From the NCBI RefSeq assembly GCF_000143415.4, contig NW_003314276.1:1013434-1077433 (forward strand): a stretch of DNA of 64,000 bases. Direction: 5' to 3'. A program made the position numbers and the translations under genes. The notes under the pieces are model-generated. The model was not told the origin of the DNA. It saw only the letters and a list, made by a program, of their open reading frames with translations, and did no database searches. Every line of letters starts with the position of its first letter. Positions within the stretch are counted from its first letter, which is position 1. This DNA is from Selaginella moellendorffii (Eukaryota > Streptophyta > Lycopodiopsida > Selaginellales > Selaginellaceae). Shown piece by piece: positions 45,101 to 62,757 of this stretch.

Positions 45101-45450
45101 TGTTGCTGTCGATACCGTCCATACTAAAAACTCGATGGTTTTAATAACGAACTAAAGTTATAAAGACTTACCTGAATAGTCGCCCACACCGTGACACACA
45201 CCGGGACCCAATTCGAGAATGGAACGATCCATCTCTCCAGCGCCCAGGCTAGAAGAAACACTGGTATGAGGAAGGGAAGAATCGGCTTGTCCCGGATCAA
45301 ATGCTGCCAAACGCCAGTAAATTCGCTGCTGTGCCGCCGCCCGCCGCTCCCCACATACTGCCGAGGAAGGAATCTACCATAATCCACCCCATTTGCTTCC
45401 CGGATGACAGTCCCCACGAACTGATTCCTCGCCATCGCCGATCGATCCAC
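42198..45450 (-). CDS. NTMC2T3: SMP/C2-domain membrane-contact-site protein (synaptotagmin-like, NTMC2 type 3)
   Basis: More than 12 exons, about 800 aa. The N-terminus has a hydrophobic hairpin (PILPFLIPVFLLAWALERWI, then SNWVPVCVTVWATIQ) that would anchor it in the ER. The SMP lipid-binding domain follows: YGRYRQQQIVEDLNNRWKRH, LEPCEWFNKLVLCIWPNYLE, LVPILDGQAILYAFESTPDV and AFGSGNQHLPATELPVVSSW. C2-type regions follow: GGVLSVSVLTAANIPRP; GRKIKVTVVEGRNLAPKDRS with GKSDPYLKLQYGK; and LELILVEARDLVAADWNGTS with DPYVSVRYG. A C-terminal coiled coil reads VKDQMQAQLEELVNAEQEQK then VLVLQLLKEKELLLSKVKDL. The order and wording match the plant SYTF/NTMC2T3 family, which tethers ER to plasma membrane and shuttles lipids. 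Start at 45450, or Met at 45435. Stop 42198-42200. Confidence 0.9.
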
Positions 45451-45804
45451 TAGAGCTCCAAAACCCCTGCGAAATCTTACATTGCTGGAATTTCTTGGCG
45501 GATCTTTCTTAAAACCCTAGAGAAGCCGCTCGGTATTCCGCCAAAGCTCGTGTACTACTAGGCCATTTCATCTTTGGCGGCCCCGCCAACACTCCAAAGT
45601 TGACCGGCGGCGCCGCCAAGCGGCATATTACGTCAGTTTAAAGCACATTCTGTCTCTTTATTTTCTAGGGTTCTTAGTTTTCCATGTGGCCGGACATGGT
45701 TGGAGCATGCTTATAGCGCGCGGGGATCTGTGGTTTGTCCGGAAGATTGCTGCTGTTGTGCTGATTCACAGCTTCTAGCGTGCTGCTCGATCGCGCTATC
45801 CAGC
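45451..45804. promoter_or_regulatory. Divergent promoter between the SMP-C2 gene and CFAP100
   Basis: About 350 bp between outward-facing starts. AAACCCTAG on the left (about 45515) and CTAGGGTTCTTAG on the right (about 45666) give one telo-box-like motif per gene, in mirror orientation. Joint control is inferred; CFAP100 should be specific to sperm, so separate elements must exist. Confidence 0.5.
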
Positions 45805-48122
45805 ATGGAGATCTACACGACAGGAATCGTAAGCTCCTTCGTTCCATTTTTTCCAAAAATCTCGGCATTTCTTGTAAATGTATGAGCTACATTGTTTGTG
45901 TGTGATGCAGCTCTCGCCGAAATCCTCTCGAAGCACAAAGGTACGCTCTCTAGATGACTTTTTGGTCGTTTCTTATTCAATACATTTTTTTTCCAGGATG
46001 GTTTTGGAACTTCTACGGACTACTCGGATCGGCAGCTTACAAGCCGGGAGTCCAATCTCAGCGAGTAAGAATTTCAAGTTTGCGTAGTTCTGTTTCATTC
46101 TCATTCTTTCTTTGGTGGGATGGTTCTCAGGCTATGGTCGAAAACACCATTCCAAATGCCTCCCGACGAAGAGGTGTTGAGGATGAGGTCTTTGGAGAAG
46201 GAGAAGCTCAAGGAGCAAAAGAGAAGGGAAAATCTGCTCCCAGTTGCTGAGAGGACTACGTTTGCTTCAAAACTTGGTTCTACGCGATGGTCCAAGGAAC
46301 TGAGACAAGTATGCTTTTTCCAACTTTTCATTCTTCGTTACCGATTTGGCTTGCTTTTGCAGGACATGATAGATATCGACGAGCAAATTTCAAAAGAGAT
46401 GGAGAAGCTCCGGAGCGTGACAATACTTCCGGTGGAACACTACCACAAAGAAAAAGAGAATATGGCCGAGTTCATTGCCAAGAAACGGGAAATTTTTCTT
46501 GTGCAAATGAGCTTGGACACGAAGAGGGCGGAGATCAGGAAGCTGGAAGACAAAATTTTCCAGAGAGAGGAGGTAAACAATTCTCTTTTACTTTATATCA
46601 AAGACCTTTTCAGGCCTTAAGGAAAAGCGAGGAAATGCTTGCAGAGGACAGCTTGGAGTTTGATGCGTTTCTAAAGAAGAACGATGAGAAGGTAAGGCCC
46701 ACAAAAAGATTTTTCAAATCATAAAAGCAAGATGTTCATTTTGCCAGGTGCAAGAGGCTATCAGGAAGGCTGAAATGCAAACAAGGCTCAAGCAGGACAA
46801 GGCATGCGACCATCATACTCATAAAATAACAAGGACATCCACGATAACAAATTTCGCAATATAGGTTGCGGAGGCAAAAAGGTTGAACAGCAATATTTCA
46901 GCTCTGAAGCGAGATCTCAACAAGGTAAAGTTCGCTTTCATAGAGAGGAGCCCTGCTAAAACATTCCAGGTTGCTGCAGTATAAGGAGCAACTGGACGAA
47001 TGTAAGAAGTACAAGGACTTTCTTGTAAGCCTTACGTCAAAAGAGTGGTTTGAAGAGCAAGCGCAGCAGAAAATATCACAGAAAAAGGAACCAGCAGCAG
47101 CTGAGAGTACCTCGGAATCTGGAGGTGATATTGTCTCTTTCATTGACATTCATTTATCTAATCAATGGGAGATGTAACATTAGATGGAGACGATGGCGAA
47201 CAGGAGCAAATGTTTTTCCGCCATCCAAGCCAGGTCTGTTTTGTACATTTTAATTCCAAATATCTCAACTCTCTCGCAGCAAAATACTGCAGCTCTTGGA
47301 AATCTTTACCGAGCTCGAGGAGAAGAACTTGACGTTAATGCAAGAGTGTCAAGACAGTGAAAATGCTCTTGAAGATCTCAGAACCAAACTTCGGGAGACT
47401 AGAGCAACGAATGACAACAAGCTTGGGAACCTACGCCTCCAACTTCAAGTACGTCTTTTCTTTTTATCGCGTTTCTCTGAGTAACTCCAAAGTCAATGAC
47501 ACCGCCAGAGCTTGAGAGTGTCACTGAGGGGTCAAGAAGAGTCCCAAAGCAGGCTGCAAAACAAGACGCTTCTGAATATGGTCGACCGCAAGTACGAAAT
47601 AACGTCCGAAGACATTATGGCCAAGGTAGCAGAAGTCTATGCTAGATCCGGATTCGAAATTGACCCTTCGCTGGGTGTGATACAAATGCTGACGAACATT
47701 GAGGTTCGTTTTTACTTCCGTCCTTTTCCTTGTCGTCCTGACCGCGTAGTAAATATGTTCCAGTCGAGGCTTGAAGAGAATGTGATCGCGCTGGAAGGGA
47801 TTCCTCAAGACTTCATAGAACAAACGGAGAAGAGCCGGGAGAAGGAAAGGCGACTTAAAGTTCGTGCCGAGAGGCTGGAGAAAGTGAGGGAGGAGCAAGA
47901 AAGACGAGCAATGAGGAGCTTAGAACGAGCACAGGTGAAACTTCTCTGTGTTTTTTCGGAAGAAGCTAACAGTGATACTGCCAGGCTCCTGTTCACAAGA
48001 GAATTGGAAAGCCAGTGATGTTTCGATCATATCTCAAGAAGAAAAAGAAGGAGAAAGTCGAGGATTTGAGCAAAAGTGGAGACGAGAAGGACTTGCTGGA
48101 CTTCCTGGCTCGAGCATACTGA
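45805..48122 (+). CDS. CFAP100: CFAP100/MIA1 (CCDC37), flagellar inner dynein arm modifier
   Basis: About 12 small exons joined across short introns, giving a protein of about 550 aa. N-terminal MEIYTTGILSPKSSRSTK is followed by ELWSKTPFQMPPDEEVLRMR with SLEKEKLKEQKRRENLL and TTFASKLG. The coiled-coil DUF4200 core is FIAKKREIFLVQMSLDTKRA, EIRKLEDKIFQREE, LAEDSLEFDAFLKKNDEKVQ, EAIRKAEMQTRLKQDK and YKDFLVSLTSKEWFEEQ. These match animal CFAP100 (PF.M, KRxMFLxQYxLDxKRxEI, LFDEFxxEND, YKDFLxxLSPxEW). In Chlamydomonas, MIA1 works with MIA2 (CFAP73) on the I1/f inner dynein arm. In a plant it is expected only in motile sperm. C-terminus is basic (YLKKKKKEKVEDLSK) and ends LLDFLARAY; stop 48120-48122. 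Confidence 0.9.
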
Positions 48123-48529
48123 TAAGTTCTTGGTTTTCTCCGCGAGGTACTTGCCGTAAGGTAAGGCATGTTTTAAATTCTCTAGCCAGTCGTTGTAGAA
48201 TATAACATGCTCGTGAATTCATTCAAGTTTTTATTTTTTTCTTTTGTACAGATTCCATGGAATCGTGATTCGTGAGTGTAAGTAAGCCAAAAGAAAACGG
48301 CCCAAAACATTGAAATCGCCATGCCAATCACCGGAGCATTCAATTTCCCACCATCTTTCTTTCTCACTCCTTTCGTTCCTTTTCTATTTTCCCAGCTAGC
48401 TAACCATCGCCACCATTAACTCTTGCCAATCAATGGCGACCATCGTCTCGTCGTCCTGAGCAAGAAGAGGGGTATTGTCCGTCCGGAGAAGAAAGCGAGA
48501 GTGGTCGAATTTTGGTTTCTCATCCTCTC

Positions 48530-50784
48530 ATGGAGACCATTCACGAAGTTTGCGAGGAATCGTCTTCCCAGGCTGGAGATGAAGATAATCTTCCGAGCGT
48601 CGACTTTGGTGCACGTAGATCGGCAATGGAGAACAGCTCTTGCAGCAGGTAGAGAGGTTTCTACGTTTGATCTGTCCTGACGATGTCTTTCCAGGTGCAA
48701 AGCTTTGGGATCTCTCCAGTTCTTCAAGGTCTATGCTGGTCACAGCCATCTCGCGTTCCACAAGGTCGGTTTGTTTTCTTCCTGGCGACGGAACAAAAAT
48801 GAAAAAGCTTGGTTGTTTGTGAGCAGTGTTTATTGGCTTCGAAGAGTGGATACCTGTCGAGGGTCTTGAAGAATTCTTCTCGGTTCAAGCTGCCCATGGA
48901 TTTTCCAGGAGGAATGGAAGTGTTTGAGGCGGTGGTAGGCTTGTGTGAGAGCAACACTGGCAGCAGGACCAATGCCGCCACCAAAAATCCGCTTTTGGAA
49001 CCGTCCAACGTTGCCATCCTCCACTGCGCGGCCGAGTACCTGGAAATGAACAGCGGAGCAGGAAGCCTGTGTGAGACAACGAGCTTTCACCTCAACCAGG
49101 CACTCACAAGTTGGTCGGACTCCATCCAAGTTCTCTCGAGTTGCTACTCCGGACAGCCCGAGTTGCTACAGCTCGCCGAGGAGCTCTTCATCGTCCAAAG
49201 ATGCGTCGAGTCGCTGGCTTCGATGGTTTGCAGCGAGTTTGAGCAGAGCTGGATCATGGGCAGCAGCAGAGTCACAGCCAGATCGAAGCTCTGGATCAAG
49301 GACTTGATGCGAATGCCTTTCAGGATCTTCAGCCGGATCATCGTGAGTTGCACGAAGCAGGGACTCTCTCCCAAGAACACGAGCCAGCTGGTGGTCAAGT
49401 ACGCAGAAAAATGGCTCTTTTCTGAGAGCTGCTGCTCCGACTTTGACGAGAACGACGAGCAGCGATCCCTGACCGACGAGCTCCTCCAGGAGATGCTCGA
49501 TTGCATCGCCCACCTCCTCCCATTCGAGAGAGGCGCGGTGCCAATCAGCTTCCTCTTCGCGCTGCTCAGATACTCGGTCGCGATCGATGCCCCGCGCGAC
49601 TGCCGCGTCCAGATCGAGAGCCGGATCGCCTGTCAGCTGGACCTGGCCACCATCGAGGATCTTCTCATGCCTTTCAAATCCGCCCGCCAGGCCCCGACGC
49701 TGCTGTGCGAGCTCGACAGCATGAAGCACGTCGTCGCGCTCTTCATGGCCCAGTGCCGGGCAGTGGATTCGAGCACCGGACTGGCCAACTGGGAGCCCAT
49801 TGCCAACGTGGCTAGGGTGTGGGACGAGTACCTGACGGAGATTGGATATTCTGGCAGCATCACGCCGACGAAGTTCGCGGAGCTCATTGATGCCGTGCCC
49901 GGATTCGTCCGCGTGTCCCACGACCAGCTCTACAAGGCCATCCACGTCTTCCTCAAGGTACTACCGAGAGCCGTTGGATCCCCGTGCTAATCTCGTGACT
50001 ATTCCGTGTGTGGTAGGCGCATCCCACGGCTTCCCAGTCGGAACGCTCGGCGATTTGTCGGCCGTTGGATTGCCAGAAGCTCTCCCAAGAGGTTTGCATC
50101 CATGCCGTCCAGAACGAGCTCATGCCGCTGAGGACGATCGTCCAAGCCATGTTTGTCCAGCAGCACCACACGAGAAGAGAGATGGATCATCAATTCACGC
50201 GAGGCCCGACGCGATCCACCAAGAACAAAGGCGTCGATCATCTCGATCTCTACGAGCATCATCAAGCGGAAGGGGGATGCGAGGAAATCCTGCCGTTCCT
50301 CGCGAGCTTGAAGCGCGAGAGAGACGATCACGACTTGAAAGCCAATCTGGAGGTGACAAATTCGAAGCTCGAGAGCCTGGAGCAGCAGCTCTTGATGATC
50401 CGGAGAGCCCTGGAAGAATCGAGCCACATTCCAGCGGCGGCAGCGGCGGAAAGATCAAGTAGCGGCGGCGTTGGGCGAAAGATCTCCAAGGCGATCCACA
50501 AAGTAGGCCTCTTGAGCGGCCTCTGCAAGGGGAATCCCCAGATGATCGTGGCGATGAATCCCGCGGAGCGATGCTTTCCCAATCGCAGTATCATCCACCC
50601 CGAGGACTATCACCTGCTTGGCGGAGAATCCATCGCGCAAGCTCCTCCCCGGCGATCTACATCGTCCCGCGACGACGCCGCCACAGCAGCAGCATCAAAT
50701 CCCCTCGCCAAGAACGCACAATCCACAGCAAGGCGGCATTCCCATTCCCATTCCTCCCAATCTTCACGGTACTCCACGTCCTGA
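48530..50784 (+). CDS. NPH3/RPT2-family BTB protein
   Basis: Four main exons, about 690 aa. Exon 1 starts METIHEVCEESSSQAGDEDN (48530-48648). Exon 2 (from 48695) and exon 3 carry a divergent BTB region: SLQFFKVYAGHSHLAFHK then CLLASKSGYLSRVLKNSSRF. The NPH3 domain spans NVAILHCAAEYLEMNSGAGS, TKQGLSPKNTSQLVVKYAEK, FERGAVPISFLFALLRYSVA, RIACQLDLATIEDLLMP, VARVWDEYLTEIGY, KFAELIDAVPGFVRVSHDQL with YKAIHVFLK and, after the last intron, DCQKLSQEVCIHAVQNELMP. A coiled coil follows (ANLEVTNSKLESLEQQLLMI), then a Ser/His-rich tail. Members act as CUL3 ubiquitin-ligase adaptors in phototropin and auxin-transport signalling at the plasma membrane. The HAVQNELMPLR block is the family signature. The conserved C-terminal phosphosite region seen in NPH3 itself is not obvious. 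Confidence 0.92.
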
Positions 50785-51533
50785 CCAGGAGAAGCCCTAA
50801 AAACAGCATGGTTAAAACCCTCATAAATAACTGCCTTGATCCCAGCCGTCCATCGCCGCATCGACGGTGGGGGATCCACCGGGAGAAAATAACGAGCCGG
50901 TGGACCCGAATCCGACGGTGCCGCGCGCGCCACGTCACTGGAAGACGGCCGACGGAGACGGCGAAAGGCGCCGGCGGCAGCACAAACATTCCCCTATTAG
51001 GGCCCTTCTATTGGGGTTGATTTTTATCGTGGAGAAGGCAAGGGCGCCTTAGGTCATCCTCGCTTTCGTGGGCAATCTAGGGCACGTATTCCCACCAGTT
51101 ATTAGGGTTTCGGATCCAGCGATAGCTCGGATTGGGGAACCGGGTTCCCATCCAGCAAAAGGCGCAAATTTCGATTTCGAAAATATTTCATCCTCTCCGC
51201 CTCGGATTCCCTCACGGCTGCGATCGATCGGCGCCTCCACAGCTGAAATTCTCGCCGCGATGCCGAGGTAGCGATTCGGCAGCTGGAAATCGCATCAGGT
51301 GAGGGGGTTCCTCCCGATTCTCTCCCTCCCGGCTGCCTTAGTTGGGGTTTAGGACTCTGGAGAGGCCTTCTTGCAGCATTTGTGTGGCTGGAAATCCATT
51401 TAGGCATTCTTTGCTTGACGAATATTTGGCGAGCTCCTCGATTCACTACACTATCAGCTTCAGGGCTCTTAAGAGTTTTTTTTCCTTCGATCCAGGTGGT
51501 GTGGGAGCATTTAATCGCCGCTGATACCTCCCT
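50785..51533. other. Intergenic region and probable CHD1 5' UTR
   Basis: 750 bp. TTAGGGTTT (51102-51110) and TTGGGGTTTAGG (about 51340) stand upstream of CHD1. The CHD1 transcript probably has a long leader, possibly with an intron, because the sequence from 51250 to 51533 is typical of the T-rich pattern around plant leader introns. No other gene seen. Confidence 0.5.
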
Positions 51534-57708
<6,175 letters not shown>

Positions 57709-60076
57709 TCGAGCAGGGGAAGAGGATTAGCTTTGGGAGATTCTTACAACGGGGCGAGCAGCACGGAGAGAAAGAAGATCGCGCGGAATAACAAAACTAG
57801 AGATGGCCACACACACACAAGAAAAAAGAAATTTTTTGGGGATGCAAAAAGAGTCGCTTCGATCGAACGAGATGGTGATGACGATTTGCCGTGGTGGCCG
57901 AGAGAATTGTACAGGAGGGGGGATTGTCCATACAGGAGGAGAAAATGTAATGGAATTCCACATACGCAAAAGCTTGTATTTCTTGACAATCCTCGTCGAC
58001 AAAAGTCCTATTTTTTGTTCTTGTTCTTGTCAAGCCAGGCGTTGCTCTTTTCTTCGGTTGGAGAGAGCGTCCTGTTCTTGGTGGTACGCTGAAAAAACAC
58101 GAAGAACTTGAGATATCTTCGTTCCATTTTTTATCTTCTTTTTTATCAGAGATCGACAGTTTTTTTTTTCCTTGTGTACATCGAACTTAACTTTTGAAGC
58201 GTCCAGGGAAATAGGCCAGCTCGGCTTTCCTGCTACCTTGAGATGGCCATAATCACAGATCAAACTTGGGTGAGTTCGCAGAAAAAGAAAGAAGCCTTCT
58301 CTCATCCTGATCTTTTCTTTTGTATTTTACTTTTCTAGATGGCAACTTGAGAAACTTAAACGTGACCTTCACAACAAATGATGCTGTTGCTGCCGGTATG
58401 AGCTATCTTTCTCAAGACCTTTTCCTCCTAAGTCTTGCGTTGCTAATCCCTCTGTCCCGATGCTTAGGGAGAACACAAACTAATAATATCCAAGGATGTG
58501 AAGGTTCCCCTATATTGACTTCATAATCCTAACGAGAAGTATGGAACTTTTCCTTTCAGTTAACTTGATTTTGCAGAGTCTCTATAAACTCTGGCCAGAA
58601 TCCGTTTAGACGTGGAAGTAAGGTGAAGCGTGAGCCGCAGGTGAGACGACCATTTTGATCTGGTTCTTTTTTTGTAAACATTCCAGCATTTTGGGTGCAT
58701 ACTTGCTACTTTACAGACACCAAAGGTGAGAACGTTTTGCATTTCATGCAATCGTGTTCTAAGGCTGCGGAGAGCAGACCATACTTGAGCTCGAGCTGAG
58801 CTTGATTTTCAATTGTTTGCTTCAATTGTAATTTAGTATAAACATTATAAACTTTAAAATTTTAAGTTTATGGTGAACCTAATAATTTCATAACTCTTTA
58901 TATATTATATAGATAGAAATGTTCTAAAGGACACTTCTTGTTCTAATAATTTAAATATTTACTACATGCAATGATAGGGATGTTTGTTAGAACATAAAAT
59001 AAAATGTTTGCAAAAAGAGTATTCTTGTCACTTCTTTAAATTTGTATTTTGTGCTTTCTGGCTAGTAAATGTCAAGTTTGTCAAAAAATTTAAATTATTA
59101 AATTTGAATTAAGATTCTATATAAAGCCATAGAACCATTTGAAAGGAAAAAAAAACAACTATGATAGTACATATACTCTCGCAACACATTGAAACATCAC
59201 ACACCCGAAAGATTACCATGAAATATTTTTTGAGATGGTAAAGAAAAAAATAGAGACTTATGAATACTATGGGCAATATTGTGAAAAGAACACTTGCAAA
59301 AATATGAAATGAAAAGTGAAATAAAAAAATATTTTTATTAATTATATAAGGTATAATAAGTTTATATTATTAATAGAGAATAAACATTGATAGTGTTGGA
59401 AAATCTAATTACCTCCAAAAGTTTTCTACAACTTGGCAATAGTAAGGCTTGTTTGGTGTATATGAATATTTACTTTAGGATCCTGGTGTATGATGTTGAT
59501 GAAGATGTAATACATATGCTTGCAAGGAGCATATGCCTTCTCATGTTCCTCATGCTTAATAAAGTCTAGACATGTGCAAAAAGAAAAGTCTTGAATGGCA
59601 ATTATATACTCTCCACCTTTTGTTTTGACTATGTACTCCTTTGCAAGCGCAATGATGTACTTCGTGGAGAGAATCTCACACTCAAGTGTTTGAGCTAAGT
59701 TTATTTTACCTTGCTTCTACTTGGAGATGGTACCAATAAATTTAATTGACTTACCTTTTCTTGCTGGCCTCTTGTGCATCTCTGTAGGAATAGTCCTGGT
59801 TTTTTCACTCATGTCTCCAACTCTCTTTTCAAAATTGAAACAAGATTTCTCAAGGTTTTCAATATCATCTGAGGTGAGTGCAACCCCATTAGCAACCGGC
59901 CATTCTTTAGGTACTACATCAGGTTTAGTCACTATAGTGTCTTCAAGTTGCTTTGTATGGTTGATATCAATGTTGTAGCAATATAGCCAACACCATCTTG
60001 AAAATCCTACTTGCTTTCGTTCCCCATGGAAACATGGGGCTGGAATAGAAGTAGACTTGTCACCATGGATCCAAGC
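57709..60076. other. Intergenic region, AT-rich to the right
   Basis: 57.7-58.1 kb is probably CHD1 3' UTR. From 58.8 kb the sequence is AT-rich with no convincing gene. A 71-codon minus-strand frame at 59717-59932 (VPKEWPVANGVALTSDDIEN, with DMSEKTRTIPTEMHKRPARK) is protein-like and may be a remnant exon of the pseudogene listed next. Confidence 0.5.
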
Positions 60077-60922
60077 TCAACACTTGCCCCTTGAAAGCAT
60101 CCACATATACATTATATTTGATTTTGCTGGCACTTGACGGATTGCCCATTGTTTCAGCTCCATGCTACGATAAGCAATTTCAACCTGCTGTAATGCACTT
60201 TCTTCATCAGCCACTTGAGGTGGCTCGGTTTGGGGGCGATGTCTTGGAGTAGAATGATACTCAACATCAGGCCTGTGAGAGCTTTTTGCTCCAAGATCCA
60301 TGCTAACATCTTCATCAGCAAAGGAAAAACGACGTTTTGAGCGAATAGTCTTCATGTCACCAATAGAAGCCCAAAGAGTGTACTCCATAGATGTGTCGTG
60401 GACCACTTCCTCCACTGCAATTGCCACTATTCGTGCTGGTGGAGTCACTTTCTTCTTCATCCACTTGTGTAATATCTCAACCAAAGGTCCTATTCCCTGA
60501 GAATCAAGTTCTTGGAGCAGAAGGCATGGTAAAACTGAACAACCACTTCTTTCCATTTTCCATCGCTCAATCTTTTCCATAAGTTTTATGAAGCAGTAGA
60601 GATGTACAACATGTTCTAGGAGCAGCCTACATTTCTGCTAGGCAGTGGCGATAGTGGCAATAGTAACGATCCTAGCGACGCCCATAGCGTTTAGTGTTGA
60701 AAGAGGACTCAGACCAATCTCATTGTAGCCACCCAATTCCAGAAGAGGGAAGACTTCCTTCACCACAGGAACCACAGGAAGTGCCAGATCGGCAGCATCC
60801 TAGGCATGGAGGTGGGTGATATGTTCTCGTGCCATGACAGGATCACTAGCATTGCCACCATCACCACCGTCGCCACTGCTCAGTAGTAATGTAAGCTGCT
60901 TTTGGAGTGTGTTGTGCACCAT
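60077..60922 (-). pseudogene. Unidentified coding frame interrupted by two UAG codons
   Basis: From ATG 60922 one frame runs 281 codons to a UGA ending at 60077, broken only by UAG at 60802-60800 and 60640-60638. Sense stretches look like real protein: MVHNTLQKQLTLLLSSGDGG, DAADLALPVVPVVKEVFPLL with ELGGYNEIGLSPLST, QKCRLLLEHVVHLYCFIKLM, RSGCSVLPCLLLQELDSQGI and ARIVAIAVEEVVHDTS. A further same-strand piece upstream (about 61240-61105, RQAALKLEDVLVETAKVSLV) also ends in UAG. No known domain. Two substitutions to UAG in an otherwise open frame point to a recently lost gene. Confidence 0.6.
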
Positions 60923-61454
60923 TACTACTTCATAGAATCTATAAAAAAGATTGAGAAAAAATGATTGATGAAAAATGGAAAAAAGTGGTTGTTCAGTCTT
61001 ACTATCTTTTTTACTCTAAGAACTTAATTCTCATGGGCTCTATAGGCTTAGACTTGACAATTGTCATAGTGATCAACATACAAAAGAGCACCATTGAGCT
61101 CTAGGCCATGGCAAAATCAGCTGTGGAAGAAAGCTTTAGTACTACCTCCTCACCATGATTAACCAAGGAAACCTTTGCAGTCTCCACCAACACATCCTCC
61201 AATTTCAGTGCAGCTTGCCTTGAGTTTGAGCAATTTTCCACAAAAAGGTACACTCCTTACATGTGACTAGACCTTTAGTCTTCTTTTCTTCTGTTTTTAT
61301 TGGTGTCGTCTAAAAAATTAGAAAACAATGGAACACACATTCACGCGCAAACATGTTGCATCATTTTGTATGTATGAACTCTCAAGAGAACATAGAAGAT
61401 GTTATATGCTTGTGTTGAGCAAAATACAGAGCTTGTATCCATGCCCACACAGGT

Positions 61455-62514
61455 GTGCTAAGAGTGCTTGTTTCTGAAGCTGTCAAAGAAGTGATTGGGT
61501 TTGCCAAGTCTGCCATTCATTGCAAGGAGAAGTGCAGCGGGTTGGAAGATTCATTGACCGAAGCATCCGGGCAGCAGAATATTTCTTCATTTCACCTAGC
61601 AGCCGAGGGCTCTCTGAGCTCCTCACAACTGGATACCTCGCTGAAAGCCCTCAAAGCCAAGGTTGAAGAGGCTAGACCTCTTGTTCTTGAGTGCCAGTCT
61701 CTACAAAATCCCATTCTAGATGGCCTAAAGAGGTTGGTTGGTTGTGCTTCTCTTGGGATATTTCTGAATTGAGTTTGTGATTTTGTTTCAGGATAACACT
61801 TGCTACCAAGATCGAACACTGCTCCAAGGCGATCCATGGGCACTTGGCTGCAGCTTCTCTACATCTTAACGTTGAAATTCTGAACAGAAGAAGCAAAAGG
61901 AGGTGCTCTCTAATGTGGTTCCACAGGAAGAACAGCATGTTGTTCCTCTGGATAAGCACATTTTCGACATGGAAGAGATGCTAGAGCAGGTTGTAGCAGA
62001 CTTGCTGGGGTCCCCTATAAGCAGCAAGTGGGTTGGTGTCCATGGAGCAAGAGGTGCTGGAAAAATACTCCTGGCCAAACGAGTATGTGACAACGATCAA
62101 GTCAAGGGGTGTTTCGATCCAGTTTTGTGGCTACATTCGGTCACTCGTTTCAGGTACATTCCTTATGCTTATAATGCAATATATTGAGTAGCGATGGTTG
62201 TATCTCCTCAGGTGGAAGCAAAGCAACACGAACTTGCCAAAAGAATCCGACTAGAAGGAAATCAGATCAGCATTGAAACACTGAGGAGGGGGCTTGATGG
62301 GAAGAGATGCTTGCTGGTGTTGGATGATGTCTGGAAATTCATCCATTTGGATTTCTTTGATGTGGTGCAAGAGAATGGAAGCAAGATCTTCATTACCACT
62401 CGAAAACGTGATGTGCTTGACAGTAAAGGTGCAATCAAAACCGAAATGGCTCTTGGAAAAGGAGGAAAGCACTTACGGACATTGAGGATCACAATTATAT
62501 GTCTCTACTGGTAG
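61455..62514 (+). pseudogene. RPW8-NB-ARC (RNL/ADR1-like) immune receptor fragment
   Basis: An RPW8-like coiled coil (SEAVKEVIGFAKSAIHCKEK, LKALKAKVEEARPLVLECQS, then after a 60-nt intron ITLATKIEHCSKAIHGHLAA) is followed by an NB-ARC start. The nucleotide-binding motifs are VGVHGARGAGKILLAKRV (P-loop), KRCLLVLDDVW (kinase 2) and GSKIFITTRKRDVL (RNBS-B). The frame shifts between HLNVEILN and EQKKQKEVLSNVV (61868-61890) with no room for an intron. The P-loop has Ile where GKT needs Thr, which should abolish Mg-ATP binding. The frame ends soon after RNBS-B, before GLPLA, MHD and any leucine-rich repeats. There is no ATG at the start; the frame opens after an AG. So this is a truncated, non-functional relic. 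Confidence 0.75.
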
Positions 62515-62757
62515 CTAAAAATGGGTGTTTTACATGTTGCTTCAAGTATGTGTCTTTTATATGACGCTAATAGCAACACATCCTGAGCATGGTGAAGTGC
62601 TAGAAATTTAGATGCTAGATGGCGTTTTTTGAATTTTTTTCCTTATAAAACTCTTAGCCAATGTATTTGTCTTTTGGCTCAGATTTAAAGTTTTTTGAGA
62701 ACTTTACCTTGCCAACCCAATTTCTAGTTCATATTATAAAAAGAAACACAATACAAG

